In this document: positions 20,301-31,354 of the stretch, one piece after another
How the letters are laid out: each line of letters begins with the position of its first letter
How positions within the stretch are numbered: the stretch's first letter is position 1
Assembly (NCBI RefSeq): GCF_020509005.1
Contig: NC_063024.1
Coordinates: 682,001-746,000 of the forward strand
Direction of reading: 5' to 3'
Length of the DNA: 64,000 nt
Source: Fulvia fulva
Lineage: Eukaryota > Ascomycota > Dothideomycetes > Mycosphaerellales > Mycosphaerellaceae
Program-made: the position numbers and the translations under genes
The notes under the pieces: model-generated
What the model was told of the DNA's origin: nothing
The model's input: only the letters and a program-made list of their open reading frames with translations
The model's database searches: none

Positions 20301-22261
20301 ATGGCGACGCCAACGACGACGAGAAGTTGCCAGAGATCTTCTTGCAGATCCCAGATCCAGATATGCCCGGCAAGTACAGAGTACTGCTTGGTGTCTGCGT
20401 ACTTGCTCGCAATCCGTCACTTCACCCGGGAGACGTTCGAGTCGTGAAGGCCGTAGACGTACTGGATTTGCACCACAAGAAGAACGAGGTCATCTTGCCT
20501 ACCGCTGGTGATCGTCCTCTCGCCAACATGTGCTCTGGCGGTGACCTCGATGGCGATGACTTCATGGTGATCTGGGACAAGGAACTTATTCCGCCAGAGC
20601 GTAACCATGAGCCCATGGACTACACGTCGCCTCCACCAGCTACCAGCGAGGGAGCAGTCACTGTAGCCGACATGTCGAGGTTCTTTGTCAACTACATCAA
20701 CAACGACAACCTCGGCCGGATCGCGACTGCTCATCGCTACTGGGCCGATATCCTCGACGATGGCGTCAAGGATCAGAAGTGCATCGACTTGGCCAATCTT
20801 CATTCCATGGCTGTCGACTACGTCAAGACTGGCGTGCCAGCTCACATGCCAGCAGATCTAAAGGTCAAGATGTGGCCTCATTGGTCTGAGCCGAAAGGCA
20901 AGTCAAGAAGCAAGGTCTACGTTTCTCGCAAAGTCCTTGGTCAGCTATACGACGAGGTCAAGCGGGAGACAGTCGTCGCTGCTTGGGACATGCCTTTCGA
21001 TGACCGCATCCTTAGCGCTCATGAGCCAACTGAAGATATTCTCAGGGATGCCCGCGAGGTGAAGTCTCTCTACGACGAGGCTGTCCGCCGCATTATGGCC
21101 CAGCATGGCATCAAGACTGAGCTCGAAGTCTGCACCACCTTCGTGCTTGAGCACCACCAAGACATCAACGACTACAAGTTCGCCGAGACAATGGGCGAAG
21201 TCGCGTACAACCTTCGACAACAGCACCAGGAGCTATGCTACGAGAAAGCTGGTACCGATTCCAAGGCTCGCGACTGGAACAAGATGAAACCGTTCCTGGT
21301 CGCCATGTATCGAGTCACGGCTGAAGAGATGACTGCGGCCTTGGAGGAGACTACGCAGACGACTGTTCGTGGAGGCCGAGATGTTCCTGTCCGGCAGCGC
21401 ACCTTTGAGGGCATGCCATTCATGTCGTTCCCTTGGATCTTTGCTCGAGAGCTGGGACAGATCGCAACGAACGGTGTCGATCGACACGAGGCCATGCCAA
21501 GACCCACTTTACCTCCCAAGATCAGCATTAAGAAGCCAGTCAACGATCTGCTAGATGGCGATTACGCGCCTGCGCCACTTCGTGAGGTCTGTATGGATGG
21601 TAGCACTATGCAGGACGGCGAGCTTCTTGATCTCACAGGCAATGATAGTCAGACGACCGTTGTCGCGAGCGCTCCCCAGCAGGCGCCCAATGTTGGCTCC
21701 TTCGACAGTGCCATCGACAGTGCCGTTGATGATTCTAGCAGCGAGATCGTTCGAGTCGATACACCAGCGACAGATGTGGAGGCTAGTACTACGGTGGGTG
21801 ACTATGTTAACGTCCGCAAGGAGGTTTTCCTGCACGATACATCTGATGGTGTCGCAAAGGTGTCTGAAGAGGTCGCGCGGAAGCTGCGACTGTACGGGGA
21901 GGCTGGGTTGCCAATGGATGCAGCGCGCGCCGCTTCGAGTAGCATTGGGCAGACTGTGCTACCGATAGAGCGCCGTGCTGCAGATACAGAGCCATTCCCA
22001 CGATATGACGACCTCGACACTTCAACCTCAGCGCCGAACATCGCGCAGGCCCCGATCGGCGGTCGAGGCGAATCGCTCTCCAACGCGCCGCTGTTCTCTT
22101 ACGAAGAGCCATCGGCTGTGGTGTTGGAGGAGGCTGAGGAGGAAACAGAGGATGGCGATCAGGAGGGACCGGGCAGCGATTTCGAGGGCGAGCAGGTTGA
22201 AATCGAGTTCGACACCAAGCCGAATGCGCTGGATCGTCTCAATGCATTGGTCGGATCATAG
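17345..22261 (+). CDS. RNA-dependent RNA polymerase of the RNA-silencing pathway
   Basis: Cellular RdRP (QDE-1/SAD-1/RDR family) that makes double-stranded RNA for quelling or related silencing. The large exon is open from before 17675 to 22261. The catalytic motif CSGGDLDGDDFMVIWD (codons at 20543-20560) holds the DxDGD metal-binding aspartates. Other family blocks are DGAGKISPFLARLI, RLAGCKGVLSVDP and ARNPSLHPGDVRVVKAVD. The N-terminal LPREWTTLHVYRHFERFGNISRI block looks like the RRM-like region of the family. The ATG at 17675 gives 1528 aa. I prefer a 5' exon, 17345-17408, joined over a 144-nt intron (17409-17552, GTATGT, TTGAC, CTCAG). The phase fits and the joined frame is open with Pro/Ser-rich sequence, giving about 1590 aa. 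The C-terminal 250 residues are acidic and disordered. The first exon is inference; the enzyme is certain. Confidence 0.93.
17409..17552 (+). other. Predicted 5' intron of the RdRP gene
   Basis: A 144-nt phase-1 intron with donor GTATGT, branch TTGAC and acceptor CCCTCAG. The downstream open frame begins at a stop codon just inside this intron, so the extra 40 in-frame codons before ATG 17675 are explained only by splicing from upstream. Confidence 0.55.
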
Positions 22262-23135
22262 ACAGGTAGTGAATGACTGGAGGAATCAACGATAGATCGG
22301 AAAATTATTTGGTAGCCATGGAAGGCACATAGTGAGGAGTACTTGGTGCAGTCACTCCCCATAAAGTAGATAGCATGCGTTTCATCGCACCGAATCGCAC
22401 CGCTTCCAAACTGGATATGCAGTTCCATGCTGTTGAAGCCAGTGCCTACTGCATCAGACAGAGCAACTTTTGAAAGCGCTTCAATTACATAAACTCACTC
22501 TGAGCACTACGGTCATGTCTGTACTTGGAAATTGCGCGATTCCACCTTCGTGGCTCGGTCATGTCACACGAGCTGTAAGGACACGTGCGTCAAGTGCCTG
22601 CATATGTTCAGCAAGGGCAGCTTCCCTGTCTCTGCCACATGGATGGGTGGAACGGCATCCAGGTGACGGAGCGGAGGCTGGGCAAGGTCGAAGAAGCGGT
22701 CAAGTTAGTCGGGAAGAGGATGGAAGACAAGGAGATTCTTCAAGGCACGTTCGAAGTTCCTCCTCGCATTCATGGTACAGTAACAGTAACGTGGGTCTAG
22801 TCCCAGTCCCAGTCCCAGTCCCGACCCGTCCAGCGACTCTCTCGAACCCAGAACCCGCCATGCGATGCAGTTCTTTTCATTCATCATACATTATCCTGTC
22901 CCATGCGGCCAGGCTCATCTTTCTGTGTTGCCGTCAGTGTATACAGCCGTGGTTCCTCCCTCCCAAATCGCTCATGCTATCGATGTACAGCCACCCTAGT
23001 CCTTGAGGTGATTCGGGCAAGAAGTGAAGTCCATGCAGCGCTGTCCGACGCCGCGCTAAAAGTGATCTGTCCAATGGAAGCAAGCTCCCCAATGACCTGC
23101 TAGAGGTATTGTCAAGAAGTGAAGGCGTGGTTGTG
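22262..23135. other. Intergenic stretch with a short hexamer repeat
   Basis: Convergent 3' ends flank this stretch. A frame at 22585-22800 (MRQVPAYVQQGQ) is too weak to call. A short tandem TCCCAG repeat lies at 22794-22824. Nothing else is recognised. Confidence 0.4.
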
Positions 23136-26090
23136 TTAGCTGCCGGTGCTGCTGTTGCCGCTTCCGCCGCCGACTGTGGTGCCGTTGCTGAGGGTGATGC
23201 GGTAGTCTGCGACGCTGCAGCTGATACCGCCGCCGAGAGAGATGTCGTGTGCGTTTGGAGCGTCTCCGTCGACTACAGTGCCACGGAAGTAATCTTGCAG
23301 TGCCATCTGCGCGCCATCCGCTCTCCCCAAGTCCTGAGTCTCTTGCAGGACGTAGAGCACAGTGACGCGAGCGAAGTCAAGAGCAGTATCGTCAGCTATG
23401 CGATCAGTCGAGTTAGCATTTGTTCCCGAAGCAGAAGTCGCGGTAGCTGAAGGTGAGGTCGTGGCGGTGGCTGAGCCACCTGCGGTTACCATGCCGTTGG
23501 TGGTTGCTGGATCCTGTCGCTTATTGACATGCTCGACGGTGATGTCGACCATCAATCGCTTGCTCGAAGCACTATTGAAAGAAACCAACGCATTCTGCGC
23601 AGCACAGTCCAGATTGTTTTGCGAGAACATGCCAAGCACTTCTTGCCCATCAAGCGGAACGCTGAAGTTGCTCGCTGCGCTTCGAAGAAGTCGAGGAACA
23701 GCTTCACCAACAGTGGCCTCGTCTGATCCGATCGAGATTCTTGTGCAACCCTGGGCCGACATCACCGAACAATGTGGCCCAGTGTACCCATTTGTGCACA
23801 CGCACCGACACTGATCGCTGCGGCCGACGACATTGACACCGCCATTGTAACATGTCACCTGCTCGCATTGCTTCGCCGTGCTGCTGCTGCTGCTGCTGTC
23901 CTTGTTTTGACTCGGAACATAGACCAACAACATGACCGGCACAACGACTGCAGCCGCCACCAGCAGGAAGAGAAGGATCATGACCAGGATGAAAACCCAC
24001 AATGGCATACCGCAGCATCTTCGTCTGGCCTTCTTCGGTCCTCCAGCGTCGCTATCGCTGGGGAGCTCAGAGTGTCGCAGGCGTGAGTTGCGCCAGCCAT
24101 TGCGCGACTCTCGTGAGGTGGACGTTTGTGGAGGTGGGAAAGCATTGAGCATGTCGGCAATGCTTCCAGATCGTCGCTTCTCGGCGTCTGGAGCACCTTC
24201 CAGCCAATGGCCCATGCCAAGTCTACTGGCAGTCTTGCCACGATCCAAATTCGATGCCAGCTTGGTAGCACGCTTGATGAGGTCAGGTAGGCTGGTCAGT
24301 GAGCCGCGCGCTTCGGCGTCACGGACAGCATCGACGTCAAGTCGAGGTGGTCGTCGCTTGTTGCTGCGATCAGAGAGTCCGCCCATGGGCTTCTTAAGCT
24401 CATCGGCTTCCTCGGATGTGATTGCACCGCCTTTCTCCAGGCTGGTCAGAATATGATTGACACGTTGGTCCTCAGTTGGTGCAAGAGGCGAAGGTATTCG
24501 TTCTTTCTCAGGAAAGAGTGTAGTGGTGAGCGCAGCTCCAAGCAGTTCTCGAGAACGCTGCTTTCTGAGATCGCTCTCGGATTCATCGGAGGAGACGTCC
24601 AGGAGACCAGTGCCAGATCTCAAATCGCCCTCCGATGTATTACTACGCGCACCTTTACGCGTCTCTTCGTTCGGCTTCCCGCCAGTGAGGATCGCGAGGG
24701 CATTGCGAGGCTTATTGCCATCACCCGCTTTGTCTGAGTCGTGTGCACCAGGTCCAGCTTGACCTTCCGGCATGGTTCTTGAGCTTGCCCGGGCATATAG
24801 AGCATCGATTCCATGCTGCGTGTCAATCATCACTGGTGGAGGCTCTTTCGACGCTCTTCTGCTTTGCTTCCGAGATGGCAGGCTTGCGACTCCTGCACTA
24901 TCGGTGGAAGTCTTGCGGATATGATCGCCGCTCTTTTGGTTCACTAGGGTTGGTTTGCTCCTCTTGCCAATACTAGCCTGTCGCACCAGGACCGGGCTGT
25001 GCTGATCTCTCACTGGCTCATCCTCTGCGAAGCCAGAGTTCTCGAGTCGACGGCCAGGTTCTTCATCCACAAATTGATCGTCCGCATCTCTGAAGTCTGT
25101 CGGGGTGGAAGGGCGGCCGCCGGCGGTGGTCGAATTCCCACCAATGCTAGGACGTGCATCACGGTCATCGACGTAGAATTGGGGTATTCCGATCGGAATG
25201 GCATTGCTGCTCGCGAACGAAGTCTTGCTGTTGTGGTCACCTGTACGTACGCTGCCAGTCTTGATGCTGCCGCGCATGCTGTCCGTCTCTTCTGCTATTG
25301 GGTGTACCGGTCCGACTTGTGGGTAGTAGGTGGGAGGACCGCGACGCGCTGAAGGTGGCGGACCAAGAGGTGGCCGTCTGTTCGCATGTCCATACACTGC
25401 TTGCTGCGGTATGGGTGGAGTTACGTATTGAGGTATTCCAGATTGTCCACCAGCAGTAGTCGGTGGCAGAGGTCGGCTCGGGGGAGGATGCATGGGCGCC
25501 GTGTAAGCATAACCGTCTCCCGTCCATTGGCCGCTACCATGATGTGATGGCTGCAGAGGAGCGATAGGGGGTGGCTGCTCTGCAACCCGAGGTATACCTC
25601 TTGGCGACTCACGACTTGGGCGACGATTCTCCGACAGTGGTGACTCGTCTGGTCGTTGAGGTCTTCGAGGTGGTTTCCGCGGACTGCTGTTGACATTGGA
25701 TGAAGCGTGTGCGTCTCGTGGTGAAGGTTGCGGCGAAGGCTCGGCCGGGAGCGGCCATTGATCGTGCTGGACGTAACCCTCTTCGAAAGCACTTCCTTCG
25801 TACAGATTCTGTGATGCATCCCATGCTGACTGTTCGGGGTGGTACGGTTCCTGGTGGTGTCGCTGCCCTCTACCAGGTGAGGCGGTCGAGTGTGCGGGGT
25901 TCATGTGCGGCTGGTTGCGCCTGCGATCTTGCGCGGCGTAAGTGGGTTGAGGTATGCGACTCGAGTTGTGACCGGCTGGTCGCTGTCGAGGCGGAGGTGG
26001 TTGGTGGTGATGGTGTGGTTGCTGTTGTTGGTCGGGGTGGCAGTATTGCGGAATGCCACCGCTGTGGTCGTCATGGTATGGGCGACTCAT
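23136..26090 (-). CDS. Large single-span membrane protein with an EGF-like extracellular module
   Basis: 984 aa in one exon, starting MSRPYHDDHSGGIPQY. The N-terminal 650 residues are disordered (His/Gln/Pro-rich, then Ser/Arg-rich) and lack a signal peptide. A Cys/Arg-rich stop (ARRRCCGMP) and one strong span (LWVFILVMILLFLLVAAAVV) follow, so the topology is type II: long N-terminus in the cytosol, C-terminus outside. After the span come a Ser run and an EGF-like module, CEQVTCYNGG ... CRCVCTNGYTGPHC, with six Cys. A Cys-containing beta-like domain with N-glycosylation sites and a Ser/Thr/Ala linker complete the protein. This layout matches a conserved Pezizomycotina protein group (EGF-domain or 'glycoprotein X'-like) of unknown function. 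A cell-surface sensor or wall-associated role is a guess. Confidence 0.8.
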   Translation of the reverse strand: MSRPYHDDHSGGIPQYCHPDQQQQPHHHHQPPPPRQRPAGHNSSRIPQPTYAAQDRRRNQPHMNPAHSTASPGRGQRHHQEPYHPEQSAWDASQNLYEGSAFEEGYVQHDQWPLPAEPSPQPSPRDAHASSNVNSSPRKPPRRPQRPDESPLSENRRPSRESPRGIPRVAEQPPPIAPLQPSHHGSGQWTGDGYAYTAPMHPPPSRPLPPTTAGGQSGIPQYVTPPIPQQAVYGHANRRPPLGPPPSARRGPPTYYPQVGPVHPIAEETDSMRGSIKTGSVRTGDHNSKTSFASSNAIPIGIPQFYVDDRDARPSIGGNSTTAGGRPSTPTDFRDADDQFVDEEPGRRLENSGFAEDEPVRDQHSPVLVRQASIGKRSKPTLVNQKSGDHIRKTSTDSAGVASLPSRKQSRRASKEPPPVMIDTQHGIDALYARASSRTMPEGQAGPGAHDSDKAGDGNKPRNALAILTGGKPNEETRKGARSNTSEGDLRSGTGLLDVSSDESESDLRKQRSRELLGAALTTTLFPEKERIPSPLAPTEDQRVNHILTSLEKGGAITSEEADELKKPMGGLSDRSNKRRPPRLDVDAVRDAEARGSLTSLPDLIKRATKLASNLDRGKTASRLGMGHWLEGAPDAEKRRSGSIADMLNAFPPPQTSTSRESRNGWRNSRLRHSELPSDSDAGGPKKARRRCCGMPLWVFILVMILLFLLVAAAVVVPVMLLVYVPSQNKDSSSSSSTAKQCEQVTCYNGGVNVVGRSDQCRCVCTNGYTGPHCSVMSAQGCTRISIGSDEATVGEAVPRLLRSAASNFSVPLDGQEVLGMFSQNNLDCAAQNALVSFNSASSKRLMVDITVEHVNKRQDPATTNGMVTAGGSATATTSPSATATSASGTNANSTDRIADDTALDFARVTVLYVLQETQDLGRADGAQMALQDYFRGTVVDGDAPNAHDISLGGGISCSVADYRITLSNGTTVGGGSGNSSTGS

Positions 26091-28307
26091 GGAAACGGAT
26101 GTGGGCGTTGGTCAAGTGAGCGTTGGCGGCGGGAGTGATGTAACGAGGGGATCTGCACAGGCGCGCATGCAGGCCAGGATGGCGTTTTCGTCGTGTTCGA
26201 CCGTCCAGCGTCGAATGCAGGTTCCGGTGGTGCTTCGTGCTTCGTGCTTCGTGCTCTGTTCGATGCCGAAGCAGCGGTCATGTACACTGCCGCGTCGCTC
26301 CAATCTCTTTGGCTGCGTTTCCGCAAGGCAATCTCCTCCAAGCTGAGCACGGCGTGGAGAGGCTGGAAGATGATCCTTTCGACAAGTCGTGGGGTCGGCG
26401 TGGTTGAGGTTGTGTAACAAGCGAGGGTGAGCCCGGGGTCGATCAACGAGCGGGCTGATGTGCACTGCGTATTGTGTGAGCCGTAGGCACCAGGCTTGAT
26501 CGACTCCCTCGACCTGAGGGAGCATTCACTCTTGACGTACCTAGGCGGAAGGCGTAGTGGTGTGCAGATCATGCGGGCAGCCCACAGATATTCTGAGGCG
26601 CGTGTGCGTTGTCCGGCTTCTGGCTGCCTTCCTTCGCAATCGCTGCAGGCAGGTTTGAAGGAGCTCGCCTTGCCAACGGCCGTCTGCACGCACGCCTTAC
26701 GCCAGACTGCAGCTCGACAGCGAGTCCTGTGGCCGGGCTGAGTGGCGGCGCAGGTGTGAGGTTGAAACGCAACGTCTGCGTCGGCAAGGGCCCAACGGAA
26801 ACGATGCTCAAACAGCTACCGCAAAGTCAAACGGGGGCCATCAACGCAGAGCGGCACAACGGCCGTGGTGGCAGAATGTCGATGTCGATGTCGCTGTCCA
26901 GTGCTCCCGCAACCAGACTGCAAAATCTCACCACCTTCCTCCTGGCTCCTGCGAAGCGCAATGGCGCTATCCACCCATCCGGATTCCGTGATCCGCGACG
27001 TGGATGCGTCCCTAGTAGTTCTAAGATGACCGGCGACCGCACGTGTGGCCGTGTGATCGCGGACGTGTTTCACATGCCCTCTAGCCTCTACTAGGCTCCA
27101 GCGACTCCGTTCTTAGCTTCGGCAGGTGGGGTTCGAGAAGAAGAACCTGGCTTCTTCTAGGTTAGAGCCCGCCTGAACCTTGTCCGTACAATCAATCTTG
27201 ACCTTTCATCTCTCCAAGACTCTTCCAGCGTCTCACGTAGACGGCACACTGATGCTATGAATTCGTAAATCCTCCTCAGCTGCCACCTTCACGCGTTGCC
27301 GACGCGTTCCTATTGATGGTAAGGGCTGCTGGTCTTCGTCGAGGGACTGGGTTCCGCGGCGATGGTGTTTTGGTGGATGTGTTTCGCCAGCAGGAAGGGG
27401 AGTACTGTCTCCTATGTCGATGCTGTGCCCTCCAGGACACTGTTTCGATCTTGTCCGTCGCACCCAGACCGGGATCCCTCTGTTTGCCAACACGCCTACC
27501 ACCTTGAGACGCTCAGCACGCTCAAGCGACACGGATGCTAATAAACCCGTTTCACGCCAATCTTGTCGACGGTCCGCTCAATGCACGATGCAATCACACA
27601 ATGATGCACAAGCGTTCGCGACCACATGGAACTGACCTGCAGTGTTGACACATTTACTCCTCAACGTGCTGGCACGTGCTTCAGAATTCGATCCAAACAC
27701 ATCGCACAGCGCGTGAAATACTATACCAAGCCCAGCTCTACCACATTCCTTTGTGGAAGGTACCACAGCACCGGAGCGCGACTGCCGACAAGGTTAATTG
27801 CCAGATGCTGGCAGACTGGCGTTTATTTGAAGCATTAAGCGCACTCACCAAACGCATTTCGACCTTGACGTGACAAGTACAGTTGTCCGCATAGGGCAAC
27901 AAGTAATGCGCAACACAGCCGAAGGAGCCACGACGTACCACCTTCGGTCTTGCTCGGATCCGTCGCAGCGGTGTCAACGCGACCTCATAGAGATTCCAAA
28001 GTCATGCTTTGTTAGGGGAGCATTCCATCTTCCTCTTTCTCCTTTCTGCACAAACAGTAGCTAAAATGTGTCTGAGGTGCCTTCAGGACATTGCTTGCAT
28101 CTCATGTGATCTGATCTGGTCGAGGCTGCTTAACACGATGAGGGAATCACTCCGCCTTCCTGTCAATCAGGCGAATATCAACGGCAGAAGTAACGACGAT
28201 GCCATGGGCGACGCGGCGCTACTAGAGAAGGGTGCCTGCTGGGGTGAAGTCACCTAACAACGAGATCAACATGACCCCTGTACAGCAACAGGACTTGAAA
28301 GACGAAC
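26091..28307. other. 2.2-kb intergenic stretch
   Basis: No frame resembles a protein; the longest (about 200 codons, minus strand from 26689) has shadow-like composition. Small tandem repeats are visible: TGCTTCG x3 around 26231-26252 and GATGTC x3 around 26877-26895. This is promoter territory for the two divergent genes at either side. Confidence 0.4.
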
Positions 28308-30035
28308 ATGTCTTGGACCGCCTATGCAGCCAACATGGACGCCAAAACGCAAGATGACACCGACAAAGAAAACGCAGCTCCAGGTACGCATTTCCAGCAA
28401 ACTATGTTTGTGTGCAAGACTAATATCCATGCAGCAGGATATGATGCGCACTACCCACCTCTTCCACTCAACTCAAAAGGCAACATCGTCATGAAGCACC
28501 CTTACAGCAACGCTTCTGATCGTGGCAAGCCCTCCGCCAAATCTAAAACTTCACGCAGGCGACGTAATGTCGAAGTGTTGACAGAAACGCCGCCTAGGCC
28601 TTCGCGCTCCTCCCAGATATCCAAGATCTTTGCCCGCGAAGCGAATCCCAAAGGGTTGGTGGCATCCTCACCACTCCACTCACCAACAGGTATACCCGAC
28701 GAGGCTATGCGCGTGTATGAGCACTTCAGTCAGGCTATGCGAAACGCAGCGCCAAAGACATCGAAGCAGGCAACGACCCCGAAGAGCAAAGGCAAAGGGA
28801 AGCGCAAGACTAGCAGCGGTCAGAGGACTCCTCGCAGTCTACGGAAGCCAGACTCTAAGCGATCCGTGCCTCCACCCTCGCCAGCATCTTCACCCGCAGA
28901 CAGCGACCGCGTTGCAGGACTTCAACGTGTAGACTCTGGGTGTGACCTTCGAAGTCTCTCCGCGGCGGAACTGGCAGAACACTGGCCAGCGATAACATCG
29001 GCGCCTCGATCAGACTCACCACCTCCAGTGACATCGAAGCATATTCCAGATCCCGACTCTTCGCCGATCGCTAAACCACGAAACGAGCCAGCTCCGGGGC
29101 GCGAGGAGTCTGTTTATCCAGACCTCCAGGATGTTATTCAAGAGCAAATCCAGATCGACCAAGCTCGCGCTCACAACAACACTCTGGATGCCGGTGACAG
29201 ACTGCGCCGTCTTGGACACCTACATTCCCACTTGCAGACCCCCCATTATCCAACACCGTGGATGCCAGCTCCTCGTCATCAGATCAGCGTTGGAAATTCC
29301 GACCCAACCCAATCGAACCTAACATCCGCGTCATTTCCACACAGCATCGACCGCCTCACTCTGATCAACCGCAAGCTAGCACGAACAGACCTCTCCCCTC
29401 AGCACCGCGGTGACCGCATCAGCTTCCTAGCCGAGTCCGACCAACCCATCAACGAGTTCGAACTAGCAATCGCCAGTTCCTTCTCGTCAACATCACCCGG
29501 CTTGGCCGAGCGCAGGAAGACGCTGAATATCAAAGTCACAGACCCATCGCCCCCAAGACGCGTGGCCACGATGCCTATCGCTACTACCGTTCCAGTCGTG
29601 CCAGTAGCACCGCAAGTTCCAGATGACGATGACGACTCCTCAACCGACAGCTGGACCGGCGACGAAGTCTTCTTCCCTCGCCCAGCAGCACCCCAACCCG
29701 TTCCGCCACCTCCAGCTTCACAACGCTCCATCAGACCACCCTTCACACGCGCCGAGACTGAGAGCACGATTTGGCAGAACCGCCGACCACCACCGCCTCC
29801 ACTGTTATCGCCAATGAGGGCTGTGCGCTCTTCCCGCTTTCACGTCCCGGAGATACGAGGTCGCGTGTGCGGCCCTCCTCGCGATGTTCCTTACGCCGGT
29901 AGACCTCTGCATCGTGAAGTCGGACCGGCTTTTCCTGGCGAGCTGGAGTGTGGTGTGCCGTTGAGTATGGAGGAGCATCCGTCGAGTGCGGGGAGTGATG
30001 CTGATGGGGAGGATGATAGTGATGGCGAGGAGTAA
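28308..30035 (+). CDS. Disordered hypothetical protein with a KEN box
   Basis: The frame starts MSWTAYAANMDAKTQDD and ends in an acidic tail. An intron of 51 nt (28384-28434: GTACGC, GACTAAT, ATGCAG) probably lies inside. It has a length of 3n and no stop, so both forms are open (575 aa unspliced, 558 aa spliced). The N-terminus has DKENAAP, a textbook KEN-box degron for APC/C. Basic stretches (KSKTSRRRRNVE, KSKGKGKRKTS) look like nuclear localisation signals, and TPPRP and SPTGI sites could be CDK targets. The rest is Pro/Ser-rich with one short helical part (PDLQDVIQEQIQIDQARAHN). No domain recognised. A cell-cycle-regulated nuclear protein is inference from the motifs. Confidence 0.65.
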   Translation: MSWTAYAANMDAKTQDDTDKENAAPGTHFQQTMFVCKTNIHAAGYDAHYPPLPLNSKGNIVMKHPYSNASDRGKPSAKSKTSRRRRNVEVLTETPPRPSRSSQISKIFAREANPKGLVASSPLHSPTGIPDEAMRVYEHFSQAMRNAAPKTSKQATTPKSKGKGKRKTSSGQRTPRSLRKPDSKRSVPPPSPASSPADSDRVAGLQRVDSGCDLRSLSAAELAEHWPAITSAPRSDSPPPVTSKHIPDPDSSPIAKPRNEPAPGREESVYPDLQDVIQEQIQIDQARAHNNTLDAGDRLRRLGHLHSHLQTPHYPTPWMPAPRHQISVGNSDPTQSNLTSASFPHSIDRLTLINRKLARTDLSPQHRGDRISFLAESDQPINEFELAIASSFSSTSPGLAERRKTLNIKVTDPSPPRRVATMPIATTVPVVPVAPQVPDDDDDSSTDSWTGDEVFFPRPAAPQPVPPPPASQRSIRPPFTRAETESTIWQNRRPPPPPLLSPMRAVRSSRFHVPEIRGRVCGPPRDVPYAGRPLHREVGPAFPGELECGVPLSMEEHPSSAGSDADGEDDSDGEE

Positions 30036-31354
30036 TCCAGGAGGCTGGTGTTCATCGCTTCGGGGACATGGTTCGGCTGGTAGGGTGAGGGTAGTTTGTG
30101 TATGCTTGGATATGCATTCATCACCATTCAATTCGCAGCCTCTGCACGTCTCATCCAGGCTGAACAGCATCTGCCACGTGATGATGGACAGCCTGTGGAA
30201 GAGCCTCTCGCGTCAGAAAAGTCATATCATGAACCCCATCTTCCTGTCGAGCCCCCCTCCCCTCCGTCTGCCCAATCTCCTCACGACCGCCCCTCTTCCC
30301 AGGAACAGCCCCAATCTCATCAACTCCCCATCTCACTTCGTATTCCTCATCGCCAGCAGATGCATAAAGAGCATTAGCCAAACAACGACGGGGCCGTCCA
30401 AGAATGTATGTGATGAGATAGCACACCGGCAGATGATTTTGCTGAAGCCTCGGAGTTGTACCGTCGCAAGGACTGACTTTTCTCTACCGCTCTTTCCATG
30501 AACCTGGGACAGGTAAGGTGCAGGGAACATAGGAGAATAGGTAAAGAGCACTTTGCAGTCTTGCTCGCTGTCTCGCGGTCATCCCTCTTTCTGTGAAGTG
30601 GAACAATGCAGCAGAGCAGTAAGTATCAATCTGATTGATCTGGAAGGGTCTTGTGGAGCGAAAGCTTCGCCAGACAGTAACACCCAGTTACCGCGGTTCC
30701 CAGGTGGAAGAGGAAGCTTCAATAGAGTCCCGACACCCTCGAATCGCGTATCTTCCACGACATGGCGTGAGCACATCTTGCGTGCTTCGCTGACATGTTG
30801 TGGACCTAGCCATGTACTCTGCTGCCGATGAACGATCTTTCCATGGTGATTAATGGCTTACGGAGCGGTTGCGCCTGCATTCGTTCACTGGCCCATCTCT
30901 TGTCGGACGCAGAGATATAAGTGTCATGATGGTTAGTCAGCAGTGTTTATTTGCTAGGCTTGCAGATTGGACAACTGTCAGTGCTCCTCTTGAGGTCCCA
31001 TGTCCGGTAGGCGTGAATGCCTAGACATGGATATGTTGTTGAGACAATGCTCAGCCCAGTGGTATTCCGCAGCCTCGTGCACAGAACGGATAAGATACCG
31101 ATCCGGCTTGTGCATCCGAAAGACAAGCAATGCACAAGTCGGCGCGTTTGGACAGCCCTACGGAGTAAACGGGATATAACTTTATGGCAGGATGCTTGCG
31201 GTCGCAGCAACGAACCGACAATGTGCCCATTGGCCATGTGAGCTTGAGCAATGCATCCCAACTGGGTCCCGCATTTGTACCTTACTGAGTGACGATGGTC
31301 AGCCTCCGGTGGAGTCCAGTCCAGCATGGCGATGCGAGCAGTGTGCGCTTGTGA
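30036..31354. other. Intergenic stretch between convergent genes
   Basis: Short overlapping frames on both strands at 30096-30426 could hide a small gene, but neither strand has a recognisable motif. From 30430 to 31354 I see nothing beyond untranslated or spacer DNA. Confidence 0.35.

Noticed and set aside
22470..23006. 178-codon plus-strand frame after the RdRP gene
   Set aside because: Contains the TCCCAG tandem repeat read as VPVPVP; no support as a protein.
26087..26689. 200-codon minus-strand frame upstream of the EGF protein
   Set aside because: Composition is shadow-like, no motif, and a shifted frame over the same DNA is equally open.
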